Origin: Capsicum annuum
Lineage: Eukaryota > Streptophyta > Magnoliopsida > Solanales > Solanaceae
Reading direction: 5' to 3'
Assembly (NCBI RefSeq): GCF_002878395.1
Contig: NC_061119.1
Location: forward strand, 19,257,889-19,321,888
DNA length: 64,000 nt
The notes under the pieces were generated by a model that saw only the letters and a program-made list of their open reading frames with translations, was not told where the DNA came from and did no database searches. Shown one piece after another: positions 1 through 12,120 of this stretch (position 1 is its first letter; every line of letters begins with the position of its first letter). The translations under genes and the position numbers were made by a program.

Positions 1-717
1 TTCCATAGTAAAGGAAAAGCTCCATATTTAAATTAAAAAAAAAAGGTTTTTTGGCTCAATGGGTGAAAGAAACTCATTGATGAATACCCACATACCTTAA
101 TAGTTAGTTTCTTTAACTTAGAAGCTTGGACTCTTGATTTCATGAGAAAGATCTTGGGTATTGTTCTCGGGAGAAGAGGAAGATTTCTTGTGAGCAATTT
201 ATAGTGAAAGAGGTTGATAATGCCCTTTTGGAAGTACCAAATCGTGTTAAGGATGAATTGGGTCGAGGAAAATGACTCAAATGCACCTTGGACACTTAGA
301 TTATATAACTATGCAGAACAAAGACACGTTTCACGCCTTTCTCTCTGCGGGAGAAAGTAAAGTGCCGCTTTGCTTACTCCGGGGGCGAAAGCAATGCGCC
401 GCGGACCTCCTCACTATGGGAGAGACCAATGCGTCATCGCCTTATCGCATTGGCTCTCTGTTTTAGCTATCCAAACAAGTCCCAAACCTCGCCCGAAAGC
501 CCCAAAACTCTCCCAAGACATATTTTTAACCTCCCTAAACATGAACCAACTCAAAAATCAGTATTTTAGGCTTGGGAAGGCCTAAATAAAAATCCGTAAA
601 GTTTATGGGTCTTGAAAAAGACTAAATCCTCAACACTTAGTGTAATTTTCAAGCTTTGGACCACGTAAGTGTACAACTAAGAGCTGAATTGAGATTTGAA
701 TATTATGGGGTATTACA
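1..717 (-). mobile_element. LTR fragment, family X (copy X0a)
   Basis: Non-coding LTR piece that runs in from the window edge and ends at 711-717 in the TATTACA terminus typical of this family. Positions 470-717 align by eye with 43790-44021 and 46560-46815: shared words include 'caacacttagtg' and 'gagctgaatt'. Orientation is inferred from copies X1 and X3, where primer-binding site and polypurine tract place the element on the minus strand. A GC-rich block at about 330-465 differs completely from the block at the same place in the other copies. The short ORFs at 272-466 and 370-585 lie in this LTR and show no protein family. Confidence 0.7.
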
Positions 718-1165
718 CTGGTTAAGGGTGAAGACTAGGGTTGACGGTTCGTCACCTAGATTATGGCTTATCACCTTAGTTATCACTTTTTGGTAGACAA
801 ACACTTCTGATTAAAATGAGCATAACTTTCCACTACAATATCGAATTATAGTGAAATAGAATAAGTTGGAAAGAAGACTCAAAGATATTTCATTTGATAT
901 GTAGTAGAACACCAAACTCTTTATATTATAGGAGTAAAGATCGTTGTAGCAAGACACAAGTTGGAACATTCACTAAAATTCCATCAGTAGAAAAGTTCTC
1001 AATTTGACTTTGTATTAGGAGATTTTTACTATCTCAATTCATCTCAAAAGATGTTCCCACACTATAGAATTGATCATCACTCTTATATGATACAGAATCA
1101 TTAGGTTTGAATCTATATACTAGGAGTGAGGTTTGAATTCTACACCAAAAATGCAGGGTATTACA
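718..1165 (-). mobile_element. LTR terminal fragment, family X (copy X0b)
   Basis: A second X-type LTR end directly follows X0a. Positions 780-1165 align with 60630-60993: both contain 'gagcataactttc', 'agaaaagttctcaa' and 'actatagaattgatcat', and both end in GTATTACA. No polypurine tract follows, so this is a solo or truncated end rather than the edge of a complete element. Confidence 0.65.
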
Positions 1166-2802
1166 TAGTATTAGTATTAGCCTAGTCTTTTCATTTCTCC
1201 ATCAGTTCAACGCATTATTTTTATCCAGCAATCCCAAATTCTCCTCCCAAACTCAAGCTTAAAAGTAAATCCAAGACAATTGGCTCAAGAATCAAGCTTA
1301 ATTTCCTCCCTTCTGGTCACTAGTTTCTCTGCGTTTGGAGGTATGTAAGGATTCCTTGATTCATAAATATATTCATTTCTAATTCTCTCGATTGTCTCTC
1401 TTTAGTTATTACCTTACCAGTTATCCTTGTGACTAAACTAGAACTTGTGGAACGAAATTCGAATTTTCCTTCTTATTTGGGCATTTTCTGATTACACATT
1501 GGATTGGTGTTGAACTATAAGTCTGGTACTACTTGGGCTTATATGTGAAATGAGTGTGAGTTGGAATTCAATTCTCTCCCGAAAATTCAAGTTTTGTTCA
1601 TAGTGTCAATTTATAGAGTATAATAGTGAAGTGAGGTTCAAATCAATAGGGTTTTCATTAATGATATTGAGAAATGGTTTATGGTATTAAAAAGAAAAAT
1701 ATGGTTGCGTGAGAGAGATTACCAGAAATGTTAGGGAGAAAATGTCGAAATATGAAATCACGTGATTCTGGGCTACAATGGTGGAATTGCCAACATTAGA
1801 TATGTACCAGGAATAATTTTTAATTTAAGTTATTTATATAATTTTTTAAAGGATATGGGATATTATGTATTAATGACCCTACAATTGGGGATTTGTCTCA
1901 TTTGTTTATTTTTTAAAGGGTAAAAAAGTCATTCGATAAATTTAAGGACATTTTGATAATTCAACTTTTATATTAGGGTCTTCCCACTCAAAATAATTAT
2001 GATGTGTGTGTGTGAGTTTGTGTGTCATTTTTCAGAAAATCTATTTTGAAGATCAACTTCCAGCCTATCAAACACGGTAGCTAGCCTAGCAAAATGGCAA
2101 AGTTAGATGAAACTATTAACTGGATCTCAAAATATACTTCACCAACACACTATTATTTTTAAGAAAATTTGAACGAGAAAAATATTAAGACAAGCTACAC
2201 AGAGATTACCTGAAAGCCAATATGGGTGTAATAATAAAATTTTTATCCCGCACAAATATTATGCTAAAATTGAAATGGAATATAATTAGCGCCACGAATG
2301 ATGAGTCCCATATTTAATATATCATCAGTAAACCAAAAGGTTATATAATGGAAGGACACATGGAAGATACTAAGCAAAACAACAATTCCAATTAAGAAAC
2401 TAATGATAGCTGTAATCAAACATCGGCCATTAATTCCCAATGAGAAAACAAAACAAAAATCAACCATCCAAGCCATATCGAACAAAAATAGTCTCCCAAA
2501 CATAAAAAGAAGATGCACTTCTCACTTGAGAAAATAACTTTAACACTCCAAAAGAGCCCTTAGAGAGTTGTCACTGGTAGTCTGGATTGTATTGTATCAT
2601 CATATTGATGATTCAGCAGAATAATTTGTTAATTTCGAAAATTGAACATTTAATGTCTCTGCCACCTACATATGTAGATTTAATATAAACTCTAGAGGTG
2701 ATTATAAATATGAAAAATAATATTTATTAAAAAGGAATTCGGTATTGAGCTAAAACACTCATTTTAAAAAAAAATAAAATATTTACCTCAAAATGAAAGT
2801 AA

Positions 2803-2833
<31 letters not shown>

Positions 2834-3039
2834 CTGAAAAGCTTCATCAAGTTACTACCCAATTTGCTAAGAACTCATTTGATTTGAACAGAAATATTAG
2901 AGATTATAATTTCAACTAAAGACATAAAAATAAAATTTAATCTCGAGTTTGATATGGATATATAATACAAGAAAATGATTTAAAATATATTGATTTTGGC
3001 TAATAGACTAATCAAACAGGGAATATATGTAACACCAAA
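1166..3039. other. AT-rich stretch without recognised gene
   Basis: No conserved coding sequence was found on either strand. The longest ORF (2264-2518, minus, 84 aa) is hydrophobic and low in complexity and matches no family I know. An (AT)n microsatellite lies at 2805-2833. The part nearest 3039 would be the 3' flank of the response-regulator gene that follows on the minus strand. Confidence 0.5.
2805..2833. repeat. (AT)n microsatellite
   Basis: Uninterrupted alternating A and T for 29 bases, in the 3' flank of the response-regulator gene. Confidence 0.95.
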
Positions 3040-5653
3040 TTAGGTAGAATTACTAACCAGATCGTCAAAGTAAACTTGATCAAATCCACGGCCTTGTTCA
3101 TTAGGGAGAGTAGCACTCGGAGGTCCAAGATTGTGATTAGCCATATTATTGAGATCCAAGATATAAATACTTTGAGTGTGATGACTTCCACGGTTAAACT
3201 CTAGATTAGGCATATAATTAATGTTCCCAATAATTGGACTTTGAAGTCCTTGTGAACCCGGCATTCCAAAAAATGGTCCATATTGTTGTATTCCACCACC
3301 AATATTATTTTGAACTGGGAAAAATGGGTTATTGAATGAATTGCCAAAGGTAAGGTGGTGGGGTTGAACCTGAAATTGTGGGTGATAGAATTTTTGGATT
3401 GAACTCTCTCCTCTAGAAAAAATATTGCTTGTGCTGAGAGTTGGAAATAAAAACTCCGGACCTCTTTCGACTTGATTTGGGTTACGTTGCAAATTTGAAA
3501 CACAAGTGTGAAGTCGAGGCACTATCCCAAATTTTTTAAAGAAACTTGGTTGTTGAGAACCACTTGATGATTCCTGACCTGATGAGTGAGGAACATATTT
3601 TTGCTCTCCTAGAACTCTCCAATTATTTGTACGACATTTCTGAAAGGTGTTTAAGAAAATGAAAAAAGGGATAAATTATGTATATATTTATCATTTAAAC
3701 TGATTGTTATTTAGATTTGATTGAAACAATTGAAGTCATTTATAATTGAAGATATTTTTAGTGTTTGGTAATTGATGAGCAATAAAACATTGGAAATTAT
3801 ATTATTCATCAAACTACAAAATAATAGAAACTGACAACTAATAATTAAATTCCATCACTAAACATGTAATAAAAGTCTATCACTAATGCTATTTAACTAG
3901 TGTGTGTTTTGGTAAGTCTTTTGAGTACTAAAAATTGATCATAATGTCTAACTATTTGCTAGCAAAAGTGAACAAACATAGATATTTTGTTCTGCTTTTG
4001 ATACAAAAGCGGGAATAGCTCATTTGGGAGAGCATCAAAGATCATAAAAGGTCATGTATTAGAAAATATTTTTTTGGAAACATCTTCTCCCGAACCAAAT
4101 GCACACAAATGATACAAAATTTGCCACTTAAATTATTTAAAGTTTTACCTGAAGATGACTCGCTACTTGCATCCTCGTAAGATTAGGCACACACATCACC
4201 TCAAGAATGTTTTTGGGATAACAATCTACATATTCCATAACAATGTAACTTTAATTTAGTAACTATAATATTCTTAAGTCAAGTCCATTACACGAAAATA
4301 CTACAACCACTATGCCTTAATGAATTCACACTATTCATATCGCTCCATATAATGAAATTACCAATAAATATATTTAATAGTGAAATAAACTTACTTCCTT
4401 CACCTAGTTGTCGCGCAGCTTTCATGAATTTTCCATGAAGATAGTCAGTCCATTCTATGCAAACCTTTTGCCTAACAGCCTTATTGACATTACTTCTTTG
4501 GGTTTCTCCTACATTAGTCTCTATCAAGTTTTTTCTACCTCTCTTTCTCTTCAACTTGTATTTTCCATTCGATCCGACATCATTTTCAGCCTCATGGATA
4601 ATATTGTTACCAATATCTTCAACATGCATCGGACCTTCTCCCACTTTCACTCGTTGCATTTTTTCTCTCAATACAAATTGCCATAAATACTTCAAAATAC
4701 CCCCATCAAATGGCTTTTTAATGTAAAGATAAGCTCCATTGTCCCGGGCCTTCTTCGCGAATAATTCATCATGTTCATCACTTATTACTGCGTAATTATT
4801 TTGAGAAGATTGAGATTAGAATTGAATATATTAAAATTATATGGATAGTTAATATTATACATATTCGCTAAACTTTATTTATTACAACATTAATGCTACA
4901 AAATACTTGTTTATCATATATCAAAGGATATAGAAATTACTAATCAATAATTTGTGTCACTAAACAACAAAAACTCATTGCTAATTCGATTTAATGAAGA
5001 ATTATCGAAAAATCATTTAGCTAAAAATTATTTAACGATAGATTAATGGTAAATTTTATAGCTAACCTTTTTTGTAGTTTCTTACTTAAAATAACTAACT
5101 CAAGGGCAGCTCAAACAAATCCATGGCCTAAGGCAAAAATCAAATGGAGGCCTTACGTTTTTAAGAAAAAATTTAATTTTATAAATTCTATTTTTAAAAT
5201 TATATAATTCTATTTAATAATTCTTTTCTATTTAATAATATCGTCAATGCATTAAAAAGTTTTTACTATATCAATCTCCTAATTGTTTTTTACATAAAAA
5301 GATTCTTTTTTCGATAAATAGTATTTAATATATTTCTTACAGTTTGTAATTTATTATTACTAAAAAAAAATCCGGCCCCTCAAACTTTGGGGGCCTTAGG
5401 CGGCCGCCTTTTCTCCGAAAGGGTTGAGCCGCCCGTGAACTAACTATACCCATAGTAGACACATAAAAGGAAGAGTAGCACAAATACTTACCGAGTGAAA
5501 TTATATCCAAGTTCACAGCTTGAGCTAAGTGTTCAAAAGAAAACAGGTTCAATGAATGGACATTGATTATCATAACATCAATTTTTTCCTTTCCTTTAGA
5601 AAGTATTGTCATTGCTGCTGAAGTCGTACCAATCATAGTTACTGTATAGTGCC
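3040..5653 (-). CDS. Type-B-like response regulator (receiver + GARP), first exon not found
   Basis: Four spliced exons can be read on the minus strand: 5653-5492, 4787-4395, 4225-4149 and 3639-3040. All junctions have GT/AG borders and the reading phases match across them. The first two encode the second half of a receiver domain, ending with the conserved Lys in 'YIKKPFD'. The second and third encode the GARP (Myb-like) DNA-binding domain: 'IEWTDYLHGKF', then 'QLGEGNCYPKNILEVM' across the splice, then 'NLTRMQVASHLQ', continuing into 'KCRTNNWR' in the last exon. Type-B ARR proteins are nuclear transcription factors of cytokinin phosphorelay. Here the phospho-acceptor position reads 'MIINVHS' where the family has Asp, so phosphorylation is probably lost. 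The last exon adds about 190 residues rich in Asn, Gln, Pro and Phe, stopping at 3040. The exon with the N-terminal Asp pair was not found up to the LINE at 6388, so the gene may be truncated. Expressed divergent gene or recent pseudogene are both possible. Confidence 0.75.
5101..5437. mobile_element. hAT-type MITE in an intron
   Basis: A 337-bp element without coding capacity. Its ends are imperfect inverted repeats: CAAGGGCAGCTCAA on the left and, read on the other strand, CACGGGCGGCTCAA on the right. The inner words 'GGCCTAAGGC' and 'GCCTTAGGC' continue the inverted pairing. It is flanked by a perfect 8-bp duplication, AACTAACT (5093-5100 and 5438-5445). The 8-bp duplication and CA-G termini are those of hAT transposons. 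It lies in the intron between the two receiver exons of the response-regulator gene. Confidence 0.88.
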
Positions 5654-6387
5654 CTTTGAAAGTCAGTGAAGAAAATCATTCACAAAATTAACATTAGGGT
5701 CTGTTTAACATGTACAAATTCAATGATAAATTACCAGATTGTATTGCTACGATATAGTTCATGCAATTGCACATATTCATCAACTTATATTACAACCACC
5801 TGCGAAATCATAGATAAATTCACATAATTTACCTATATGAAGCATCATTTAGGATAAATTATTGGATTATATATAATATAAAAGATCATGTGGGAAGCAT
5901 TATTAAAGAATCTAGAAAAAAAACTCAAATGGCCATCAATTTTCGAAGATGGCTCATATATGTCATCCGCTAATAGTTGGGCTCATTACATTTTGTTCAT
6001 TAGTGGCAATAACAACTAATGTAGTTCTAGTACAATGACATTTTGCCACGTGGCTTTATCTAAACACTTCATTGCTTACCAGCCTCCACCCCTTTTACAA
6101 GTGGCATATGTGAGTCGTCATTTCATTAAGTTCAATGATATATTTAAGTGTTTTCACTATCATGCCTTATAATACATGACTCTTTTAGATAACAAAACTA
6201 ATATTATTTTAAAATTATATCAATTCAGCATCTTTTGTAATTTGTATAATAAAACTTATAATTTTATGTAACAAACATACAAGGATAAGTTTGTCCCTTA
6301 TACTAATAACATTATTATTTTATGTGGAAAAATTCTATGCTCTCATTTAATTGACTATTAAATCCGGTTTAATCTCGTATTAGTACA
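5654..6387. other. AT-rich stretch upstream of the response-regulator exons
   Basis: This is where the first exon of the response regulator would be expected. I looked on the minus strand for the Val-Asp-Asp signature of receiver domains and did not find it. No repeat family was recognised either. It may be intron sequence, with the missing exon beyond the LINE or deleted. Confidence 0.4.
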
Positions 6388-7225
6388 AAGTGGACGAAAT
6401 GAAGACTCTTATCTGGATTCTTGTCCGATAAGAGAGTGTCACCTAAACTCAAAGGCAACTCCTACAGGTTGTAGTTAGACTGGCTATGTTGTATGGGACA
6501 AAGTGTTGGTTAGTCAAGAACTCTAGCATTCAGAAGATGAAAGTGGTAGAAATGATGAGGATGTTATGATAAATCTATGTGTATACTAAGAGAAATAGAA
6601 TTAAAAATGAAGACATTCAAGACAAGTGGGAATGACTTCAGTGATAAACATGATTCGGGAAGGGAAGTTAAGCTGCTTCGGGCATATGATGAGGAGATGC
6701 ATAGATGCCCTACTGCAAGAAGTTGGTTATGGATGGATTTAGGTAAACTAAAGGTAGACAAAAGAAGTATTGGGGGAGGTGATTAGACGGGCCATGACGC
6801 AGTTACAATTTACCAAAGACATAACCTTAGATAGTAAGGTGTGGAGGACATAAATTAGGATAGAAGGTTGGTAGGTATGAGTGTCCCCATACTAGCTAGT
6901 AGATATGAGTGTGTTGTGTTGTTTCCCTTTCTATTAGTCGTAGGACTACTTTTGTAGTTTTGTGTTCTTCAGTTTTCATTATTACCCATTGTTTTTGTGT
7001 TGTTCAAGTGGAGTATTATTTTTTTGTAGTATTGGTCTTTTGCTATTTATCATTTTTTATGCTACCTATGGTCTTTTGTACTCTCATGACATTTTTTTAC
7101 TATTTTTATCTTGAGTTGGGGTTTATAGGGAAAGGCCTCTCTACCTTATCTCTGAGGTAGAGGTACGATCTGTGCACATTCTATCCACTCCAAACCCAAT
7201 TTTCTGAGAGTACATTGGATATGTT
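6388..7225 (+). mobile_element. 5'-truncated RTE-type LINE, 3' end
   Basis: Broken pieces of the C-terminal part of a plant RTE-like LINE reverse transcriptase can be read in several frames: 'PKLKGNSYR', then 'AMLYGTKCWLVKNSSIQKMK', then 'RNRIKNEDIQDKW' and later 'RQKKYWG'. In intact copies these follow one another in one ORF; here stops and frameshifts divide them. The non-coding tail holds 'cctctctacc', 'gaggtagaggtacgatctg' and 'acattggatatgttgttg', the usual 3' end of this family in dicots, ending in GTT repeats. The 5' part is missing, as expected for LINE insertions. A functional copy would nick DNA and reverse-transcribe its own RNA at the target; this one cannot. Confidence 0.85.
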
Positions 7226-7339
7226 GTTGAATCTGATCTTATATGATATCATTCACAATTTCCACATATTTTATGGATCTTTGAATAGATTTAAAAAACA
7301 TATAAAAAACAATTAAGAAAAAATGATTGGTTTAAAAGA

Positions 7340-7735
7340 AAGTACACTAATGAAAATGTGTTGCATGTGAAAAGTACATTTGACGGTATCTAAAATTCTA
7401 AATTAAGAGTATTTATATGTTTTGAGTATTTATGTGTTTTCAAGGTGAAATTAGGGTTATTATAATGGCTGGAATGTGGTAATTGCTTAGGAAAATGACA
7501 TAAAATATTGTTCAAGAAATGAAAAGACAGAATAAAAAGAGATCAATGAGGTATAGTTGGACAAGTACATATGAAGTTTGTGAATTAAGAATGGGTTTAA
7601 ATGAGAGTGCACTAATGAGGCGTAGTTGGGTGTGAAAGTAAATATGAGTATGCAAATTAAGAGTATATGTGTTTTCATAGTAAAATTTGGGGTGCTAATA
7701 GTGGATGATAAGAACGTGATAAGGGATTGGAAAAA
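7340..7735. repeat. Diverged direct repeat, two copies
   Basis: About 7340-7490 and 7595-7735 are related: each has 'aaa..aaagtacactaatga' or 'gagtgcactaatgagg', then 'aaattaagagtat', then 'tatgtgttttca' followed by a G-rich stretch. Spacing is about 260 bp. Nature unknown. Confidence 0.45.
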
Positions 7736-7739
7736 GCTC

Positions 7740-9985
7740 ACATATTCCACTAGTAAAAGATGTTTTAAATAATGTCACGTGAAAAAATCTGCTTCTAGTA
7801 GGATTTTGCTAGTGACACGAATAAACCAAGTGTGTCACGACAATGACATAATAAGGACAGCTATTAAGGACTGGCATGGTTGAGCCATTTATGAAAGTTT
7901 AATAGTGTATTTCAGATTTTCTTCAAGAATTTATTTCAATGATCAACCAACAATATTTAAGTCGAAAGGATTAACACAATTTGGAGTGAGAAAAATCAAT
8001 GAATATGGACAAAGTGATTAAATAACAAAATAAAACAAATATGAAAAAAGCCATAAAGCACACCTAAGTTTACTAAAAGTGTCAGTTATATTTCTTTTAG
8101 GATGAAATAGTTCAGAAGAACCACAGTTGTAATATAGTTTTGGGGTAAGATAATTGTGGCATTTACTTATTTATTTTAAATATCCTGAAAATTGTTTATT
8201 ACCTTCACAAAGTAAAGTAGCCGAAGTAATTGAATGACCATCAATGTTGAGTCAAGATTTTAAAAAGGAAAATTGGCTACTTGCCATTAAACTAGATCCT
8301 AATCTATTTTGTTTCAAATTAAGGAAAAAATTAGTAAAATTAAAATATTTTGAACTTTAGGACATTTTTAAATGACCAATTAACTGGAAGAAAAATATTA
8401 TTATTCTATGAAAATCATATCTCCACAATTTTTTATCTATGTCCAATAGAAGAAGATTAAAAAAATATTATCTCAATGTCGATAATAATGATTGTCATAT
8501 TAGTTCTTAGCTTGTTCTTCTCTTGCCCTTTCTCTTTCCTCTCATTACCCTATTCTTGTGCCTCCGAGCTTCCACCATCCAAACAAAATTATTTTTTAAA
8601 ATGATGGATGGATTAGTAAAAATCAATTATCTACTTCTTCAAAAATTATTTTTGAGGGATTTAATGAACTTTCTCATCCATATCAATTGACAAAGAAAAT
8701 TTTTCCCACATTTCTACAAAAAGATCAATTATTAAATTCAAGTATAAGTTGATTAATAATTAAAATTATCTCGTACAGGACATTCGTTAATTGCAATGAT
8801 ACGAATATTAATATAAAATTATCAAACTCCTTTGAAAAGCCATATAATCTTTATAGCTTAAGGCCATCAAATGTTTGGCTTAAATGAAGAATCAACAACA
8901 GAGAATCTAATTTGGTTCTTTATAATCACACAAAATTCAATTATTAACTATGAAAACAACATATATAAACATACAAATAGTGTTATGACAACAAGTAAAA
9001 GAGAAATTCAAAATTTAAAAGATATGTTTAAATGAATCTAAAAAGATCTATAAATGAATCTAAAAGAGCTCGGCACTAACATCACAAATGAAATAACAAA
9101 CATCTTATCAATAAAATATGTTGTAAAAAGGAAATCACACTGATTTTATTATAAAAGAACAAAAGGTTATAAATTTTATATATATTTTTAGAAATATCAC
9201 CTTTGTATTCATAACACTTTACCAAATCTACCACCTCAGTAGCAGATGTTGTATCACTGTTGATTAGCATCAGACGAACTTCTTCAATCATACCATAGTA
9301 AGAAGTTGTCATTTCTATTCCTTCATCAATTTAACCTCTTCGGAGTTACAAGAATTTTTAATTTCTCTTTGGACATAACTCTTTGGGTAGACATTTATAT
9401 AGTGCCTCTGGTGGCTAGGACCTAGGGGGCATGTCTAGCGTTGACTACACAAATAATTTTCATTTGACTATTTGATTATTTTTCCATTCTTGAGTCAAAG
9501 ATAAGGTTATGTTGATGAAGCCAAGATAAAGGATAAACTTTTTTCTTTTTCTTTTCCATTTGCAGATTTAGTATGGAGAAAAACTTTTTTTTTTTGATAA
9601 ATATTTTTTTTTTTCATTTTTAATAAAACCTTTTCAATTATAAAGAAAAATAACTCTTGTAACTTATCAGATAATAGTGGGTATTCATTTTCATTTAATA
9701 GGTGTAATTGCGTTTTCACTTTTATCTCAATCGTTTAAACTAATACTTATATATTATTATCAACCATTAGAATTAATTCCAAAGTGTCACAAAACTATTA
9801 TATCTTTATCATAATCTCCACATTATATCATGACCCGACTTGAAAATTGATCTAGAAAATAATTTCTTTTCTGAATAAAATAATCTTAGTAAGTGTTGTA
9901 ATTTATACCTCAAGGAAAATCTCTATTGACAATTATTTTATTTGATCACCTCTCTATAGATAGATAAATTTTTTTGGATTAAATT
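7740..9985. other. AT-rich stretch, no gene recognised
   Basis: Nothing firmly identified. On the minus strand about 9350-9200 reads as an open stretch ('YYGMIEEVRLMLINSD', then 'VVDLVKCYEYKG') followed by a plausible splice donor AAAG/GTGATA. It could be an orphan exon, but I do not recognise the protein. The remainder is low in complexity with poly-A and poly-T runs, for example at 9580-9620. Confidence 0.4.
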
Positions 9986-9989
9986 CATA

Positions 9990-10640
9990 AAAGGTTTGGG
10001 TTTAGTTCATATTCATTTGGGTAAATTAATTAACTTGGGCCTTAAAATTAATTAGTCCGTTGTATTCTATTCAAGACCAAAGTTCATTACACATTTAAGT
10101 CCAAACACATGGCATGTGTTAGGGTGACTTGGCGTCCTCATCAAATGCAAGACCAACAAGATGACGCCACGTGTCCAGATGATGTGGAAATCTCGTCCAA
10201 ATTAAAGAACAGGTCAAAAGCCATCAAGTGTCAAAATGATATGTTTCGACCAATCGCAAGTCTCCTGACCTACTCCTTACAACTATAAATAGGGGAGTTA
10301 CATAAAATTCTAAGAAGATTTAAAAAATACTTTGACTAGAATTAGAGAAACATTGACATCGGCTACTAAGTTCTTTCAAGGAGAATCAACAGAGTTCTCA
10401 ATGATTTTTTTGAATTTACAAACCACATACCAACATTCTCAGTGATTGAAATACATCTCTTGGACTCAAAATCATCCAATGACTCGAGAAACACGCTAAC
10501 GAAATCTCTCAGATAATTTCTACGAGAGAAGAATATTACAAAATTGTACTCACAAGATATATTAATAAAAATTACTTTTTCTTTTATTTTTCTTTGGTCG
10601 TAGTTAATTTTTAAAAAATTTAAAAATTTGATCCGATAAA
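9990..10640 (+). promoter_or_regulatory. Probable decayed LTR promoter of a gypsy element
   Basis: The stretch directly before the gypsy gag remnant carries a good TATA box, TATAAATAG at 10284-10292. About 120 bp upstream is a G-box-like word, CCACGTGTCC. This arrangement is usual in plant LTRs. The exact LTR ends and a primer-binding site could not be placed, so the extent is approximate. Confidence 0.45.
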
Positions 10641-10644
10641 ATTT

Positions 10645-12120
10645 TTGCACTCCAATAGGGACCATTTTTGCTCTTCATCTCTTCCTCTTGTAAATGGGAA
10701 ACTACAAATTCAACTATTGTTATGGATTTCAGAAAAGATAAATGATGTTTCATGCAAGGAATCTACTACAATCCAATCAGCTGAACTCAGTCATGTTAGG
10801 CGAATTACTAGACAGAATTTCAAGACTCGTGGCTTGGATGGATCTGAATACCTCAACCCTTTAGAGATGGTGAAAAACATCAACTCTCATATGGCAGCTA
10901 TAACTTTCACAAACTGACTCCAACAATGGTGAACCCGAGGATTCAACGGATTCTTCAATTTCAATGGAGGTCAACGCACTAATAGCCGACTCAACTAACA
11001 TGTATGACATTCTTGCAGTGATGAAACAAACCATTAAAGCCTTCAACAAGCTTTTTGATGATAAAAATCTTTGTATCACTCAACTTATGAACAAATTGGA
11101 GGCCATCGGACTAGGAGAGTCGAGTTACATCCCCACTTTTTCTCCTAGGTTCACTCCACAAGACATGGATGTTGCACAATTTGTTGCTAATCTTAACTTT
11201 CAAAAGGAGAAATAATATTCTTCCATAGCACTTTGTGTGTCCAATAGTTGTAAAACATGATAACCAACACCATCAGGGCTCAATATTGTGGAGCACGACA
11301 AATTTCGTTGTATTACTCCAAGACTTACACAAGACGGATTGATTTTCTACCCCTAACAACAAACTATCAACCACCAAAGCAGTAGCAATTTTATGACAAG
11401 AGAGACTAGAGGAAACATACTATGCTTTGTCGAAACATGTAGCAATGCTAAAACACATGTTGACCTCTTAGTAAAATAGTTTGTTAGTTCACTAAACAAA
11501 AATGCATTTGATATGTATATCAACCTAAAGCATTAGTTAATTGATATTTGGGAGCATCACAAAAAGGAATTTTGAATCAATTTTATAACACTCGGAGAAC
11601 TGTGAGCATGATAGAGTTGACTATCACTAAGAAAAAGATAAGCATGTGATGGATTACGTCAATCAATAGATATCATTGTGTTTAAACTATACAGACCACC
11701 TTTCTAAAATCCCGATTATAGAAATATGCATTCAAGAGATGCATTGGGGCCTTCTCTATGTACTACGAGGAATCACATTGTGAATAATTAAAAAGCATGA
11801 TACACGAGGACATGTCATGGAGCTGAGCATCGCAAAACATGGAAAGGTATCTCCTTTTGTTGATCTTATAAAAGAAAAGAAGTAATTCAAAAATGTACAA
11901 CTTCAAAAGTTTAAACTAAAGAATACATGGTATTGAAAGCAACTTCTATGAAGGTCACAACCAAGCAAAAGGTGAAGGCAGATGAAACCCTAAGGCAATA
12001 TCAAAGGGAGGAAAACATTGTCCAACCTTGAAAAATTTAGAAGCAACGGTTTACACATTTCTAGATTCTGACATATCTATGATATTGGATGAATTACTAG
12101 GGTACACATATTACTGGTAA
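10645..12120 (+). pseudogene. Degenerate Ty3/gypsy gag
   Basis: Gag of a Ty3/gypsy element, broken into many frames. Readable parts in order are: 'MEVNALIADSTNMYDILAVM' (from 10964) leading to 'FSPRFTPQDMDVAQF'; the capsid-core remnant 'ILNQFYNTRRTVSMIELTIT' at about 11565-11640; 'GLRQSIDI' and 'MHSRDALGPSLCTTR' in a different frame at about 11645-11770; and near 12060-12105 'FLDSDISMILDELLG', like the region before protease in these elements. No protease, reverse transcriptase or integrase follows directly. Gag would form the virus-like particle; this copy cannot. It could belong to the same original element as the pol remnant at 13800-16800, but I cannot show that. Confidence 0.65.

Noticed and set aside
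2264..2518. Small hydrophobic protein on the minus strand
   Set aside because: No family resemblance, low complexity, and position in the 3' flank of the response regulator; length is within chance for AT-rich DNA.
9990..10640. Promoter of an endogenous pararetrovirus (TATA plus a G-box-like word)
   Set aside because: The following coding remnant is Ty3/gypsy gag. No movement-protein, coat-protein or caulimovirus-type RT sequence was seen.
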